DNA from: Terrimonas ferruginea DSM 30193
GTDB lineage: Bacteria; Bacteroidota; Bacteroidia; Chitinophagales; Chitinophagaceae
Assembly: GCF_000425585.1 (NCBI RefSeq)
Contig: NZ_AUDS01000018.1
Coordinates: forward strand, 62,001 to 126,000
DNA: 64,000 nt
Direction: 5' to 3'
A model generated the notes under the pieces. It saw only the letters and a list, made by a program, of their open reading frames with translations. It made no database searches and had not been told where the DNA came from. Below, piece after piece: positions 24,885 to 34,909 of this stretch. Numbering within the stretch: position 1 is the first letter of the stretch; every line of letters begins with the position of its first letter. The translations under genes and the position numbers were made by a program.

Positions 24885-27800
24885 ATGAGAAAAGCTCTCC
24901 AGTTATTAGTAGCCTTTCTATTGATGATCGTCCTGGTACCGCAAGTTGCTTATGCACAGGAAAAGACCATTAGTGGAACGGTACTTTCGGATGACAAAAC
25001 ACCGCTGCCTGGTGTGACGATCCGGGTAAAGGGCACCCGCCGCATCACACAGACGGATGCCAACGGTAAGTTTACCCTCCAGGTAAGCCCGGGCGAAACC
25101 CTGCAGGTAACTTATGTAGGTTACGAGCCGCAGGAAATCAAAGCCGGTGACGGCGCTACGTTAGGTATCACGCTGAAAGCTTCGGAAGGAGCGCTCGGCG
25201 AAGTGGTCGTAACGGCCATGGATATCAAACGTAATAAACGTGAATTGGGTTACTCAACCCAAACAGTAGGCGGTGATGATATCCGCGAAACACAACGCGA
25301 AAACTTCATCAACAGCTTACAGGGACGTGTAGCGGGTCTGACCATCAACCCTACTTCAGGAACTGCCGGTTCTTCCAGCGCTATCGTATTACGTGGTTTC
25401 AACTCTCTTTCACTCAGCAACCAGCCTCTCTTCGTTATGGACGGTGTAATCATGGATAACACCTCTCTCGACGAAAACTCACAAGGCGGTTCAGGTGTCG
25501 GCATTGTTGAACGCGGCGCCGGTCTTACTTCCACCAACAACCAGAAGACGGACTATACAAACCGTATGGCCGACATCAACCCCAACGACATTGAATCGAT
25601 CACCGTGTTGAAAGGTCCTGAAGCTACCGCACTGTACGGTAGCCAGGCAAGCTCCGGTGCCATCGTTATCACCACCCGCAAGCCCAAGTCCAGCAAGTTT
25701 GCACTGCAGTACGACAACAGCCTCCGCTTCTCCAAAGTGACGCGTTATCCCGAAACCATTGACGGATATAAGAATGGTGAGAATGGTGTAGCCTCTGATG
25801 TGTTCCGTTATTTCGGTCCTGCTTACGAACCGGGCACAAAATTGTACAACAACAAAGACGCGTTCTTCAAAACCAGCTTTACGCAAAACCACAACCTGGG
25901 TATGGATTTCGGTTTCAAGAAATCTTTGTTCCGCTTTACTGCGTCTTATTTTGACCAGGACGGTGTGGTGCCAAACAACACTTATAAGAAAATCAACTTC
26001 CGTTTGTCCAACACCACAAAGGTTGGCAAATGGCTGGAGCTGACACCTGCCATTTCCTATATCAGAGCGGAGAACCGCAAGGTACTCCGCAGTGCGGGCG
26101 GCTTTCTTATCGGTCTCATGATGTGGCCGAACACCATTGATATCCGCAACTATGAGGCAGCCGATGGTTCAAAAATTCCGCTGTTCAGCAACAACCCCAA
26201 TGCCGATTACGACAACCCGTTGTTCAACGTTAACAAGAACAAGAACTATGACGAGAACGATCGTTATGGTGCCACGCTGGGTATCAACATCAACCCCACT
26301 TCGTGGCTGAGCTTCTCCGGTCGTTTCGGCTATGATACTTACGATGCCGAAGGTTATCTTCAGTATCATCCGCAGTCTTACTACATCGCTTCTACCGTGA
26401 ATGGTATCCAGGACAACTGGTGGAGAAAATACACTGGTTACAACCACACCATCACCGGTACAGCACGTAAGTCGCTCGGTAAATTCAGCGGACGCCTGAT
26501 GGTTGGTACCATGTGGCAGGATTATCAAACCGAGATGTTCGCAGTAAGCGGTAACAACCTCTCCGATCCTAACCGCACCGACAGTGCCAACACCGCACCG
26601 AACACACGTACTTACCTGCTTCGCAATGTATACGGTGAAAACAACCTGTTTATCACCAAGATGTTTGCTTACTTCGGTGAAGCGGCTATTGCGTATGACA
26701 ACAAGGTGTTCCTGAACTATACCCACCGTTTTGAAGAAGCATCTACCCTGCCGAAACAAAACCGTAAGTATAACTATCCCGGTGCGAGCCTCAGCCTTAT
26801 CATGACCGACATCATTCCCGGTCTGAAAAGAGGAGGCATCGATTATGTGAAACTGCGTGGTTCACTGGCCGGTACTGCCCGCCTGAACCTGCCTTATTCC
26901 ACACAATCGATTTTTACCAACGTAACTTCTTCCGGTGGTGGTTTCCAATATGGATTTACCAACAACAACCCGGATCTGGAGCCTGAAAGACAAAAGACTT
27001 TCGAGGTTGGTACGGAATGGCGCTTCTTCAAAGGACGTCTGTCTGTTGATGCTGCTTATTATAACACATTGACAAAAGGCCAGATCATCGAAGGTTTCCG
27101 TCTGAGCTACGGTACCGGTTATGTACTCAACACGCAGAATGCGGGCAGCACACGCAACGAAGGTGTGGAAGTGACCGTTTCTGCCAACATCGTGCGTAAG
27201 AAAGACTGGAACTGGGACATGCAGTTCAACTTCAACCGCATGTGGAGCCGTGTAACAGAAATGCCGGCCAACGTTGCGGAATACTATATTGCTGACACAT
27301 GGGTTTATGGTAATGCCCGCGGCGGTATCATGAAAGGTGGCCCAACCACTACCATCACTGCTGCAGGTTACCAGCGCAACAACGCCGGTGATATCCTTAT
27401 CGATCCTACCAACGGTTTGCCGCTCGTAAATACTGTTTACTCTGTATTCGGTGACCGTAACCCTGATTTCCGTCTGGGTTGGAACAACGTGATCAGCTAT
27501 AAAAACTGGCGCCTCAGCTTCCTGTGGGATCTGAAAGTCGGTGGTGATATCTTCAACGGTAACAACAAGTTCCTGACCAGCATCGGTAAGAGTCCGATCA
27601 CCGCAGACCGTTATACCCCGATCGTAGTGGAAGGTGTACTGCGCGACGGTAAAGAAAATACCGCAACGCCTACACGTAATACTTATAGCATCATTCCTGC
27701 GTACAACTGGACATATTATGCTGAGCGTATGCCGGAAGAAGTGTTCATTGAGAAAAATGTAAACTGGTTCCGTCTGCGTGATCTGAGTGTGAGCTACAAT

Positions 27801-28016
27801 TTCCCTCAGAGCTTTGTACGCCGCATAGGTGTGATCAAATCACTGGGTGCATTCTTTACCGTAAACGACCTGATCCTGATGACCAACTACTCCGGTGCTG
27901 ATCCGTCCGTGAGCGGTACTTCTGCCGGTGCACGTGGTGTTGGCTCTGCAGGTTTCGACTACGGTACATTGCCTACTCCGATCAACCTGAACTTTGGTAT
28001 CCGTCTTTCCCTGTAA
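24885..28016 (+). CDS. SusC/RagA-family TonB-linked outer-membrane protein (first locus)
   Basis: 1043 residues. Signal peptide to about residue 25 (AYAQ), then a carboxypeptidase-D-like regulatory domain (SGTVLSDDKTPLPGVTIRVK), a TonB-box-like GEVVVTAMDIKR, the plug domain (LQGRVAGLTINPTSG, VLRGFNSLSLSNQPLFVMDG, SITVLKGPEATALYGSQASS), and a 22-stranded-type barrel ending in a Leu-rich terminal strand (NFGIRLSL). It imports a polymer fragment through the outer membrane with TonB energy. It is followed after 14 bp by SusD and then a DUF4397 lipoprotein, forming one operon. No hydrolase gene is linked, so the substrate is unknown. Confidence 0.95.
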   Translation: MRKALQLLVAFLLMIVLVPQVAYAQEKTISGTVLSDDKTPLPGVTIRVKGTRRITQTDANGKFTLQVSPGETLQVTYVGYEPQEIKAGDGATLGITLKASEGALGEVVVTAMDIKRNKRELGYSTQTVGGDDIRETQRENFINSLQGRVAGLTINPTSGTAGSSSAIVLRGFNSLSLSNQPLFVMDGVIMDNTSLDENSQGGSGVGIVERGAGLTSTNNQKTDYTNRMADINPNDIESITVLKGPEATALYGSQASSGAIVITTRKPKSSKFALQYDNSLRFSKVTRYPETIDGYKNGENGVASDVFRYFGPAYEPGTKLYNNKDAFFKTSFTQNHNLGMDFGFKKSLFRFTASYFDQDGVVPNNTYKKINFRLSNTTKVGKWLELTPAISYIRAENRKVLRSAGGFLIGLMMWPNTIDIRNYEAADGSKIPLFSNNPNADYDNPLFNVNKNKNYDENDRYGATLGININPTSWLSFSGRFGYDTYDAEGYLQYHPQSYYIASTVNGIQDNWWRKYTGYNHTITGTARKSLGKFSGRLMVGTMWQDYQTEMFAVSGNNLSDPNRTDSANTAPNTRTYLLRNVYGENNLFITKMFAYFGEAAIAYDNKVFLNYTHRFEEASTLPKQNRKYNYPGASLSLIMTDIIPGLKRGGIDYVKLRGSLAGTARLNLPYSTQSIFTNVTSSGGGFQYGFTNNNPDLEPERQKTFEVGTEWRFFKGRLSVDAAYYNTLTKGQIIEGFRLSYGTGYVLNTQNAGSTRNEGVEVTVSANIVRKKDWNWDMQFNFNRMWSRVTEMPANVAEYYIADTWVYGNARGGIMKGGPTTTITAAGYQRNNAGDILIDPTNGLPLVNTVYSVFGDRNPDFRLGWNNVISYKNWRLSFLWDLKVGGDIFNGNNKFLTSIGKSPITADRYTPIVVEGVLRDGKENTATPTRNTYSIIPAYNWTYYAERMPEEVFIEKNVNWFRLRDLSVSYNFPQSFVRRIGVIKSLGAFFTVNDLILMTNYSGADPSVSGTSAGARGVGSAGFDYGTLPTPINLNFGIRLSL

Positions 28017-28030
28017 CCCTCAAAAAAGAA

Positions 28031-29674
28031 ATGAACATGAAAAAGATATTTGGTATTTGCATGGCTTCGGGGATGGCAGCACTGCTGCTGGGAAGCTGTA
28101 GCAAACAAATCGACGATGCCTACCTCAATCCCAATGCGGAAACTGTAAAACCCATTGAGCAATTGTTGCCAGGCATTATTGACAACATGACCTGTAGCTT
28201 TTCTGCTGCCGGTACCAACTATGGTACTACACAGGATGGCATGTATCTCGGCAAGTATATCCAGTTCTGGGTCCAGAATACGGCCAGCAACCAGTATGAT
28301 GCGCTGGGCGGTGTAATCGGTAACAGTGACCTGCTCGGCAACGTATGGGCCATGCATTATTATGGCCAGGGACAGAACCTCAACCGTGTTATCCAATGGG
28401 GCAGTGAGCAAGAGAAATGGGATTATGTGGGTGTGGCTTATGCCATCCGCGCATGGTCATGGCTCACACTCACCAATACTTACGGTGAAGTGATCCTGAA
28501 AGAAGCCTTTAACACGAACCTGCGTGTATTTAAATACGACACACAAGCCGAAGTATACGACGAAGTACGTCGCAACGCTCACCTGGCAATTGAGTTCCTC
28601 AACCGCACAGATGGCAACGTAAGTCAGGCCAACCTGGCTATCGGCGACAAGTACATGAACGAAGGCGACGTGAACAAATGGAAAAAATTTGCTTACGGTG
28701 TATTGGCGCGTTCATACAACCAGCTTTCCAACAAAGCTGATTACAAGCCCGATTCCGTAATTAAATACACTCAATTGGCCGCAACAACCAATGCCGAGAA
28801 CACTTACGCAAAATTTTCCAATGCAGGTCCTACCGGTACTTTCCACTTCTGGGGTCCGCAGCGCGCCAACTTTGGTGTACAACGCCAGTCTAAGTTTATT
28901 GCTGATCTCATGTCGGGCGTAAATGAGATGTTTAATGGCGTGAACGATCCACGTGCGTGGTATATCCTGCGCGAGAATCCGAATGGCACCTTCAAAGGCT
29001 TCCGTCCTACTTATGGTCTGGAAACAGCCGTACTGCCTGTGGCAAATGATCGTCCCAATAACTTCTGGGGTGGTTTAAATGCGGTAACAACGGCACCTAC
29101 TCCGGATACTGTACGTTACGTTTATCAGAACGGCCCCGCTTTCCCGATCATTACTGCATGCGAGATGAAATTTGTGGAGGCAGAAGCGCAATACCGCAAA
29201 GGCCAGAAAGGCCTTGCACTCGCGGCTTACCGTGAAGGCATCCGCCTGAGCATGGACATGCTGGCTACGGTGTATCCCAAAAATGTTCCGGAAGCCCGTA
29301 AGATCACCTCCGGTATGATCACTTCATACCTGGCTGATACGCGTGTGGTACCTGCCGATCCAAACCAGCTGACACTTTCGCATATCATGTTGCAAAAGTA
29401 TATCGCACTCTACGGGTATGGTGTATATGAAACCTGGACGGATATGCGCCGTTTCCACTACACTGATACGGAAACAGCCACTGGTTTGCAGGTATATCGC
29501 GGATTTGAGCTGCCTCCTGTTGACCGCCGTTATGTGAATAACTCAGGTAAAGTTGTTTACCGCTGCCGTCCGCGTTACAACTCTGAATATCTCTACAACG
29601 TAGACGAACTGAGAAGAATCGGTGCGCTGGACCTCGACTATCACACCAAAGAAATGTGGTATACACAGCCCTGA
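28031..29674 (+). CDS. SusD/RagB-family nutrient-binding lipoprotein (SusD-like_2 type, first locus)
   Basis: 547 residues with a lipoprotein signal (LLLGSCSKQ; Cys of the lipobox near residue 18). A Met two codons in (28037) is an alternative start. The TPR-like fold of SusD-like_2 proteins is indicated by NPNAETVKPIEQLLPGIIDN, IRAWSWLTLTNTYGEV, KWKKFAYGVLARSYNQLSN and CEMKFVEAEAQYRKGQKGLA. The protein closes over the SusC pore on the cell surface and binds the ligand. It is co-transcribed with the SusC gene before it and the DUF4397 gene after it. Confidence 0.93.
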   Translation: MNMKKIFGICMASGMAALLLGSCSKQIDDAYLNPNAETVKPIEQLLPGIIDNMTCSFSAAGTNYGTTQDGMYLGKYIQFWVQNTASNQYDALGGVIGNSDLLGNVWAMHYYGQGQNLNRVIQWGSEQEKWDYVGVAYAIRAWSWLTLTNTYGEVILKEAFNTNLRVFKYDTQAEVYDEVRRNAHLAIEFLNRTDGNVSQANLAIGDKYMNEGDVNKWKKFAYGVLARSYNQLSNKADYKPDSVIKYTQLAATTNAENTYAKFSNAGPTGTFHFWGPQRANFGVQRQSKFIADLMSGVNEMFNGVNDPRAWYILRENPNGTFKGFRPTYGLETAVLPVANDRPNNFWGGLNAVTTAPTPDTVRYVYQNGPAFPIITACEMKFVEAEAQYRKGQKGLALAAYREGIRLSMDMLATVYPKNVPEARKITSGMITSYLADTRVVPADPNQLTLSHIMLQKYIALYGYGVYETWTDMRRFHYTDTETATGLQVYRGFELPPVDRRYVNNSGKVVYRCRPRYNSEYLYNVDELRRIGALDLDYHTKEMWYTQP

Positions 29675-29701
29675 TCTATCCACCAATAAAAACAATGCAA
29701 C

Positions 29702-30469
29702 ATGAAAAAAATCAAGCATATAAAATTTCTTGCAGCGGGATCTCTGGTGGCACTGGCAGCGCTGATCTCCTCCTGCGACAAAAATCTCAACGACCGCAAC
29801 AAGCTGGATAAGGATGCTTCCAATTCAGTATATGTAAAATTTGTGAACCTAGCCGGAAGTGCTACCCGTAACTATGTATACGTGGATGGTAAACAGGTGT
29901 CGGGCGCACAAATGGTTTATGGTGAAACACTGCCGGTACACTCTTCAAGCTATGGACTTAAGATGACGGCAGGCCTGCGTTCATTCGTGGTGCGCGACAC
30001 GCTGGCTACCTCCACACAGGTACCGCTTACCTTCAACGGCAATTTCGATGCTAACTCTTCTTATACAGTGTTCCTGTACGATTCGATCATCCGCATCAAA
30101 CAGGTAACGGTGAAGAATAACATCGAGATTCCTTCGGATTCAACATCGCGTTTGAAGTTCGGCAACTTCATGTACCTTACCAATGGCGGTACTGCACCTG
30201 CGGTTGATCTGTATTCCAGCTTCTTTGGCCGCAGAATTTTCACCAATATTGCTCCAAGCCAGGTGACGGAGTTCATCACTTATCCTGGTGCACATGCAGC
30301 CGGTGATACCTTGCGGACCTATGTAGCAGGAACCAATACGGTACTGAATGAATTGATCGGATATACCACCACCAAGAAAAGAAGTTATGTAGTGGTGGCA
30401 AGAGGCAACTATAACAACGTTCTTACCACCGGTACCGGACGTTTGCTCTCAAGCCATACGATCTGGTAA
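29702..30469 (+). CDS. DUF4397-like surface lipoprotein (first locus)
   Basis: 255 residues. The N-terminus is a lipoprotein signal ending in LISSCDK. The mature part is beta-rich with SNSVYVKFVNLAGSATRNYVY and FGNFMYLTNGGTAPAVDLYS, fitting the DUF4397 repeat of Ig-like domains. It occupies the third position of the SusC-SusD operon, as does the paralogue at 36616, so I infer an accessory substrate-binding or scaffolding role at the cell surface. A strong hairpin terminator follows. The substrate is unknown. Confidence 0.8.
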   Translation: MKKIKHIKFLAAGSLVALAALISSCDKNLNDRNKLDKDASNSVYVKFVNLAGSATRNYVYVDGKQVSGAQMVYGETLPVHSSSYGLKMTAGLRSFVVRDTLATSTQVPLTFNGNFDANSSYTVFLYDSIIRIKQVTVKNNIEIPSDSTSRLKFGNFMYLTNGGTAPAVDLYSSFFGRRIFTNIAPSQVTEFITYPGAHAAGDTLRTYVAGTNTVLNELIGYTTTKKRSYVVVARGNYNNVLTTGTGRLLSSHTIW

Positions 30470-30490
30470 CAGAAATGAAAGTTTCTGAAA

Positions 30491-30522
30491 GAAAAGAGGC
30501 TGTCAGACGACAGCCTCTTTTC
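30491..30522. terminator. Bidirectional terminator between the first Sus operon and the small exported protein genes
   Basis: GAAAAGAGGCTGTC and GACAGCCTCTTTTC form a perfect 14-bp stem with an AGAC loop; T-rich tracts flank both sides. It lies between convergent genes, 22 bases after one stop and 4 bases from the other. Confidence 0.85.
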
Positions 30523-30525
30523 TTT

Positions 30526-30906
30526 TTAGTAGTAATAGAGATTGTACGGACCGCTGGCCGGATCAACGTCTGTACCAATCACAACAGACGACTGCCTCGT
30601 TTCAGAAAGCGTAAGCTGACCATTGTACATGCTTACATGGTGCGACTGAATTTGTGAAGAGCTGCCGTTATACATGATATCGACATCAAATTCGACATTG
30701 CCTTCACCGGCTTCATTTCCCTGCCGTTCAACAGAGAGAATAAACTCACGGGCGCCGATACCTACGCCGGTAGTGATGTAGAAGGTTTCATCTCCTACTA
30801 CCACAGTCTGTTTGTTGAACTTAGCCACTGAGGCTGTACCGGATGGAGTGAAAGAGCAAAGCAGCATGGTTGTCGCTGCGAGGACTACGAACATTGTTTT
30901 TTTCAT
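30526..30906 (-). CDS. Small exported protein, paralogue 1, unknown family
   Basis: 126 residues with a signal peptide (MKKTMFVVLAATTMLLCSF). The mature protein is beta-rich, contains GAREFIL and GNEAGEGNVEFDVDI, and ends YNLYYY. It is a tandem duplicate of the gene at 30942, agreeing at well over half of positions, with the central GNEAGEGNVEFDVDI block identical. The bases just upstream of both start codons are also alike (GAAAACTTGATC). No family or function is recognised. It is on the minus strand between two Sus operons. Confidence 0.65.
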   Translation of the reverse strand: MKKTMFVVLAATTMLLCSFTPSGTASVAKFNKQTVVVGDETFYITTGVGIGAREFILSVERQGNEAGEGNVEFDVDIMYNGSSSQIQSHHVSMYNGQLTLSETRQSSVVIGTDVDPASGPYNLYYY

Positions 30907-30941
30907 ACGATCAAGTTTTCGGTGATTAAGAAATACGAGGT

Positions 30942-31325
30942 TTAATAGTAATAAATGTTGTAAGCATCTGTTACCGGATATACATCTGTGCCTACTGTTG
31001 CTCCCGCCTGTCTTGCCTGCTGGAGTGTGAGTTGGCCATCAGACATGCTGACGTGATGCGTTTCCGGATAATAAGGATTGCCATCAACAAAGATGTCGAC
31101 GTCAAATTCAACATTACCCTCGCCGGCTTCATTGCCGACCCGTTCTACATAAAGAATGAACTCACGGGCGCCGTAACCGATACCAGTAGTAATAATGAAG
31201 GACTCATCCCCCGTCACTACTACCATTTTTTGGGCCGTTTTAACTACAGCTCCCGAACCAGCCGGTGCGAAGGAGCAAAGCAGCATTGTTGTCGCTGCCA
31301 GGACAAAGCACATTGTTTTTTTCAT
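30942..31325 (-). CDS. Small exported protein, paralogue 2, unknown family
   Basis: 127 residues, signal peptide MKKTMCFVLAATTMLLCSF, then a beta-rich mature part sharing GAREFIL, VER, GNEAGEGNVEFDVDI, HHVSM and GQLTL with its neighbour, and ending YNIYYY. The two differ mostly in the surface-type loop (DGNPYYPETHHVS versus NGSSSQIQSHHVS). The 35-bp gap and same orientation suggest one transcript, with this gene first. No catalytic residue pattern is seen. Because the ends and the core are conserved while the loop varies, a binding or structural role is possible. Confidence 0.65.
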   Translation of the reverse strand: MKKTMCFVLAATTMLLCSFAPAGSGAVVKTAQKMVVVTGDESFIITTGIGYGAREFILYVERVGNEAGEGNVEFDVDIFVDGNPYYPETHHVSMSDGQLTLQQARQAGATVGTDVYPVTDAYNIYYY

Positions 31326-31744
31326 ATGATCAAGTTTTCAGTAAAATACAAAAACGCGTGAACGATACCAGCACTATGCCCCGCGAGTTGGTGCGATCGG
31401 GTACAAACCCATAAATGATTGAGTAGAAACTACTGCGACAGTATCCGTGATTTTTCTATTTGCGGCTTTCTGCGGTTGAGTTGAAGGCTAATTTGTTCCC
31501 TCTGCATTTTTTTTCAGCTTTTTGCGCTATTGTGCGGAATTAATGATACATTAGCGTTGACACTGCTTATGAAGAAACTCGGCTGGTCACTGTATTTCTT
31601 CTCTTCATTCTGTATGCTTTTCGTGAGGCATACCACTTTACAAACCTATTCCATTGAAAAAAACGGCCGGTTTATCCCGGAGAGCTAACCTGTAACAGTT
31701 GAAGCTTTATTTGTCCATTTTTATAACCAAAACAACTCACAGCT
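31326..31744. other. 419-bp intergenic region upstream of the second SusC gene
   Basis: Shared upstream region of the small exported proteins (left) and the second Sus operon (right). It holds the start of the minus-strand leader, a T-rich tract at about 31508-31515, and a 39-codon ORF at 31569-31688. No TAnnTTTG-type promoter is evident. Confidence 0.7.
31569..31688 (+). CDS. Possible 39-residue small protein upstream of the second SusC
   Basis: ATG to TAA encodes MKKLGWSLYFFSSFCMLF followed by a short polar tail ending IPES. The start resembles a signal peptide or a membrane anchor. It is 56 bp before SusC on the same strand. No similar ORF precedes the first Sus operon. It may be a leader peptide, a small membrane protein, or non-coding; evidence is limited to the reading frame and its composition. 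Confidence 0.3.
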   Translation: MKKLGWSLYFFSSFCMLFVRHTTLQTYSIEKNGRFIPES

Positions 31745-34700
31745 ATGAGAAGAAACCTGCTCTTTCCCCTTGCTTGCTTCCTGCTGTTTTTATTGCTGCC
31801 ACCGGCATTGAAGGCACAGGAGAGATCTGTATCGGGCACGGTACTGGCAGATGATGGCACACCTATGCCAGGTGTGACCGTATCGAACCAAACCAACGGC
31901 AAAAAGACACAAACCAACTCTGTTGGTTATTATGCCATCGAGGCCGCTACAGGCCACAAACTTCATTTCACCTTCGTGGGTTATGTTGCGCAAACAGTTA
32001 CCGTACCGGCTGGAACCCTGGTGAATGTAAAACTGGTATCTGCGGAGAATGACATGGAGAACGTGGTAGTGACGGGTTATGGTCAGAAGCGTAACAAACG
32101 CGAACTGGCTTACCAGGCCCCTACTGTAAGTGGCGAGGAAATTGCGCAGACAAAACGGACCAACTTTCTGAATGCCCTTGCTGGTCGCGTGCCGGGCCTC
32201 ACCGTTACATCCACGTCCGGATTACCCGGCGCAAGTGCCCAGATTATGTTGCGTGGTGGTACGTCGATCGGCGGCAGTAACACGCCGCTATTTGTAGTAG
32301 ACGGTATGCCGGTTGTCGATGCGTCCGTTGACCAGAACGATCTTAACAGCGCATCCATCACCACTTCTGCATCAGGTGCGGCAACCCTCGCTCTTTCCAA
32401 CAGGAACAGCGACTATACCAATCGTATCGCGGATATGAACCCCGAAGATATCGAGAGCGTTACTATCCTGAAAGGTCCTGAAGCCACCGCTTTATACGGA
32501 TCAGACGGTGCCGGTGGAGCTATCGTTATCACTACCAAAAAGGGCAAGACGGGTAAAACACAGGTGACTTACACAAACGCACTTTCGATTTCACAGGTTT
32601 ACCGCTACCCTGAAACGCAGTCTACCTATTCACGTGGTGCCAATGGTGCTTACGATCCTACAGCGTATAATTCCTACGGGTATTCTTTCTTCGGTCCCAA
32701 GTACCCCGATAATACACCGCGCTACGACAATATCCGCAATTTCTTCCGTACCGCTTTCAGTCAGCAACACAACGTTTCACTGGAGGCGGGTACTTCTACC
32801 CTCAACTATCGCCTTTCCGGTGGTTATGTAAATTCAACAGGTGTTGTACCGAATACCAAACTGGTACGTTATAATTTCCGTTTTTCTGCATTTGCAGAAT
32901 TGAGCAAACGTTTCAAACTGAATACGACCATTGCTTATGTTCGCTCAGACAATGATAAAGCGACCAAAAGCGCAGGTAGTTTTTATACGAACCTGATGAC
33001 CTATCCTACCGATGTAGATGCCCGCGATTACATCAACGCCGACGGCACCAGGAAAGTATTAAGAAATGTATCGCCTGCCGCAGAACTGAACAACCCTTTC
33101 TGGGATGTAAACAAAAACAGATCGAACGACCGTAACGATAACCTTACCGGCAACATCAGCCTTACCGCCAAACTGGCTAAAGACCTGACAGCAACCGGTA
33201 TCCTCGGTATCAACTCTTTCACTACCATGGGCACCATGGTATATCACCCCTATTCACGGGAAGGTTATACCCTGGGCGGCTACCTCTCCACTTATGAGCA
33301 GGTGTTCAATGGCCTTAATGGTACCTTTCGTTTGAACTACAGCAAAACGATTGCGAAGAAGTTCACCAACTCGTTCTATCTCGGCGGCTTCTTTGAAGAC
33401 AACAAGCAAACGCTCAATTCTCAAAGAGGTGAAAAATTTTATGAGATCGATTTCGTGTCTATCAATAACACGGATCCTACCAGCCGCATTGCATCACTGT
33501 CTCGCCGTGATACGCGTAAAGTGCGTTTCTATGGCGGCTACACGCTTGGGTACAACAACCTCGTGTATGTAACTGTCACCGGCACACGCGAAGGCGTATC
33601 CAACCTTACTTCCAAATTTTACAACAAGCAGCCATTCTTCAATTACGGATCTGTATCAGGCAGCTTTATTGTATCCGATCTGAAATTCATGGAAGCAACC
33701 AAAAGCTGGCTGAGCTTTGCGAAACTGCGTGCTTCATATGCAACCACGGGTCGCGGCCCCTACTCGCCTTATATCATTGACCCTTCATTCGGAAGCGTAC
33801 TGTCTACCGGTGGTGGCTTTGCCTTGGGTGTAACGGGTAACAATACCAACCTGCGCCCTGAGTTCAACAAGAATATGGAGATCGGTGGTGAACTGAAATT
33901 CCTGAAGAACCGTCTTGGTCTTGATGTGGCTTATTTCAATAACAAAATAAAGGACAACATCCTGGCTAACCGCATCAGCTATGCTACAGGCTTTATTCTC
34001 CGCTGGTTCAACGGTGGACGTCTGGCCGCTAAAGGATGGGAGATTCAACTTACCGGCAGCCCCGTTCGCAGTAAAGACTTCAACTGGGACGTAACTGTTA
34101 ACTTCGACAAAGCCAGAACAACGATCGAAAAACTTCCGGGCGATCTTCCGTTCTACTATGATTCTGATACATGGGTATTTGGCAGCGTACGTTCACAGGT
34201 AGCAGTAGGTCAGTCTCTTGCTAACCTCTCTGGTTTTACTTTTGAGCGTAATAACAAAGGTCAGTTACTGATTTCTCCGACCACTGGTCTTCCTATCCAG
34301 TCTACCACGGACTACGTAACTATCGGCGACCGCCAGCCGGATTTCAAAATCGGCATCATCAACTCCGTTTCCTACAAGAACTTTTCTTTGTCATTCAATC
34401 TTGATCTCCGCAAAGGTGGCGATGTGTTCAATGCCAACGAAATGATGATGACGATGAACGGTTCGAGCGTGCGTACACTTGACCGTGAGCAGCCGCGCGT
34501 GATCGAAGGTGTATTGAAAGATGGTCTGGAAAACACCGACAAGCCATCGATCAACACCATCGCCATCACCCCTTATTTCCGCAACAACTATTACAATGGT
34601 GTGATTGCAGAGTCTGACTACATCGAAAATGTAAACTGGCTCCGTATGCGCGACATCACAATTGCTTATGACTTGTCTTCTAAGTTACTGAAGCGTCAAA

Positions 34701-34891
34701 AGTTCTTTAAATCAGCCAGCGTATATGCAACAGGAACGGATCTGTTCATTATTACCAACTACAGCGGCATGGATCCGAACACCAACGCCCTGAATGCATC
34801 CAACGCCAAAGGTTTTGGAGGTGCCGGCATCGATTATGGCGCCATTCCTACTCCACGCGCATTCAACTTCGGTGTAAAATTTGTTTTCTAA
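31745..34891 (+). CDS. SusC/RagA-family TonB-linked outer-membrane protein (second locus)
   Basis: 1048 residues with the same domain order as the first SusC: signal peptide (ending LKAQ), regulatory domain (SGTVLADDGTPMPGVTVSNQ), MENVVVTGYGQKRNKRELAY, plug (LAGRVPGLTVTSTSGLPGAS, LFVVDGMPVVDAS, SVTILKGPEATALYGSDGAG), and a barrel ending NFGVKFVF. The many shared motifs (KRNKREL, LKGPEATALYGS, NWLRMRDITIAYDL) show that it is a paralogue of the 24885 protein. It imports an unknown substrate. It starts the operon SusC-SusD-DUF4397-like. Confidence 0.95.
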   Translation: MRRNLLFPLACFLLFLLLPPALKAQERSVSGTVLADDGTPMPGVTVSNQTNGKKTQTNSVGYYAIEAATGHKLHFTFVGYVAQTVTVPAGTLVNVKLVSAENDMENVVVTGYGQKRNKRELAYQAPTVSGEEIAQTKRTNFLNALAGRVPGLTVTSTSGLPGASAQIMLRGGTSIGGSNTPLFVVDGMPVVDASVDQNDLNSASITTSASGAATLALSNRNSDYTNRIADMNPEDIESVTILKGPEATALYGSDGAGGAIVITTKKGKTGKTQVTYTNALSISQVYRYPETQSTYSRGANGAYDPTAYNSYGYSFFGPKYPDNTPRYDNIRNFFRTAFSQQHNVSLEAGTSTLNYRLSGGYVNSTGVVPNTKLVRYNFRFSAFAELSKRFKLNTTIAYVRSDNDKATKSAGSFYTNLMTYPTDVDARDYINADGTRKVLRNVSPAAELNNPFWDVNKNRSNDRNDNLTGNISLTAKLAKDLTATGILGINSFTTMGTMVYHPYSREGYTLGGYLSTYEQVFNGLNGTFRLNYSKTIAKKFTNSFYLGGFFEDNKQTLNSQRGEKFYEIDFVSINNTDPTSRIASLSRRDTRKVRFYGGYTLGYNNLVYVTVTGTREGVSNLTSKFYNKQPFFNYGSVSGSFIVSDLKFMEATKSWLSFAKLRASYATTGRGPYSPYIIDPSFGSVLSTGGGFALGVTGNNTNLRPEFNKNMEIGGELKFLKNRLGLDVAYFNNKIKDNILANRISYATGFILRWFNGGRLAAKGWEIQLTGSPVRSKDFNWDVTVNFDKARTTIEKLPGDLPFYYDSDTWVFGSVRSQVAVGQSLANLSGFTFERNNKGQLLISPTTGLPIQSTTDYVTIGDRQPDFKIGIINSVSYKNFSLSFNLDLRKGGDVFNANEMMMTMNGSSVRTLDREQPRVIEGVLKDGLENTDKPSINTIAITPYFRNNYYNGVIAESDYIENVNWLRMRDITIAYDLSSKLLKRQKFFKSASVYATGTDLFIITNYSGMDPNTNALNASNAKGFGGAGIDYGAIPTPRAFNFGVKFVF

Positions 34892-34909
34892 CCGCTAAAC
34901 AATCTGACA

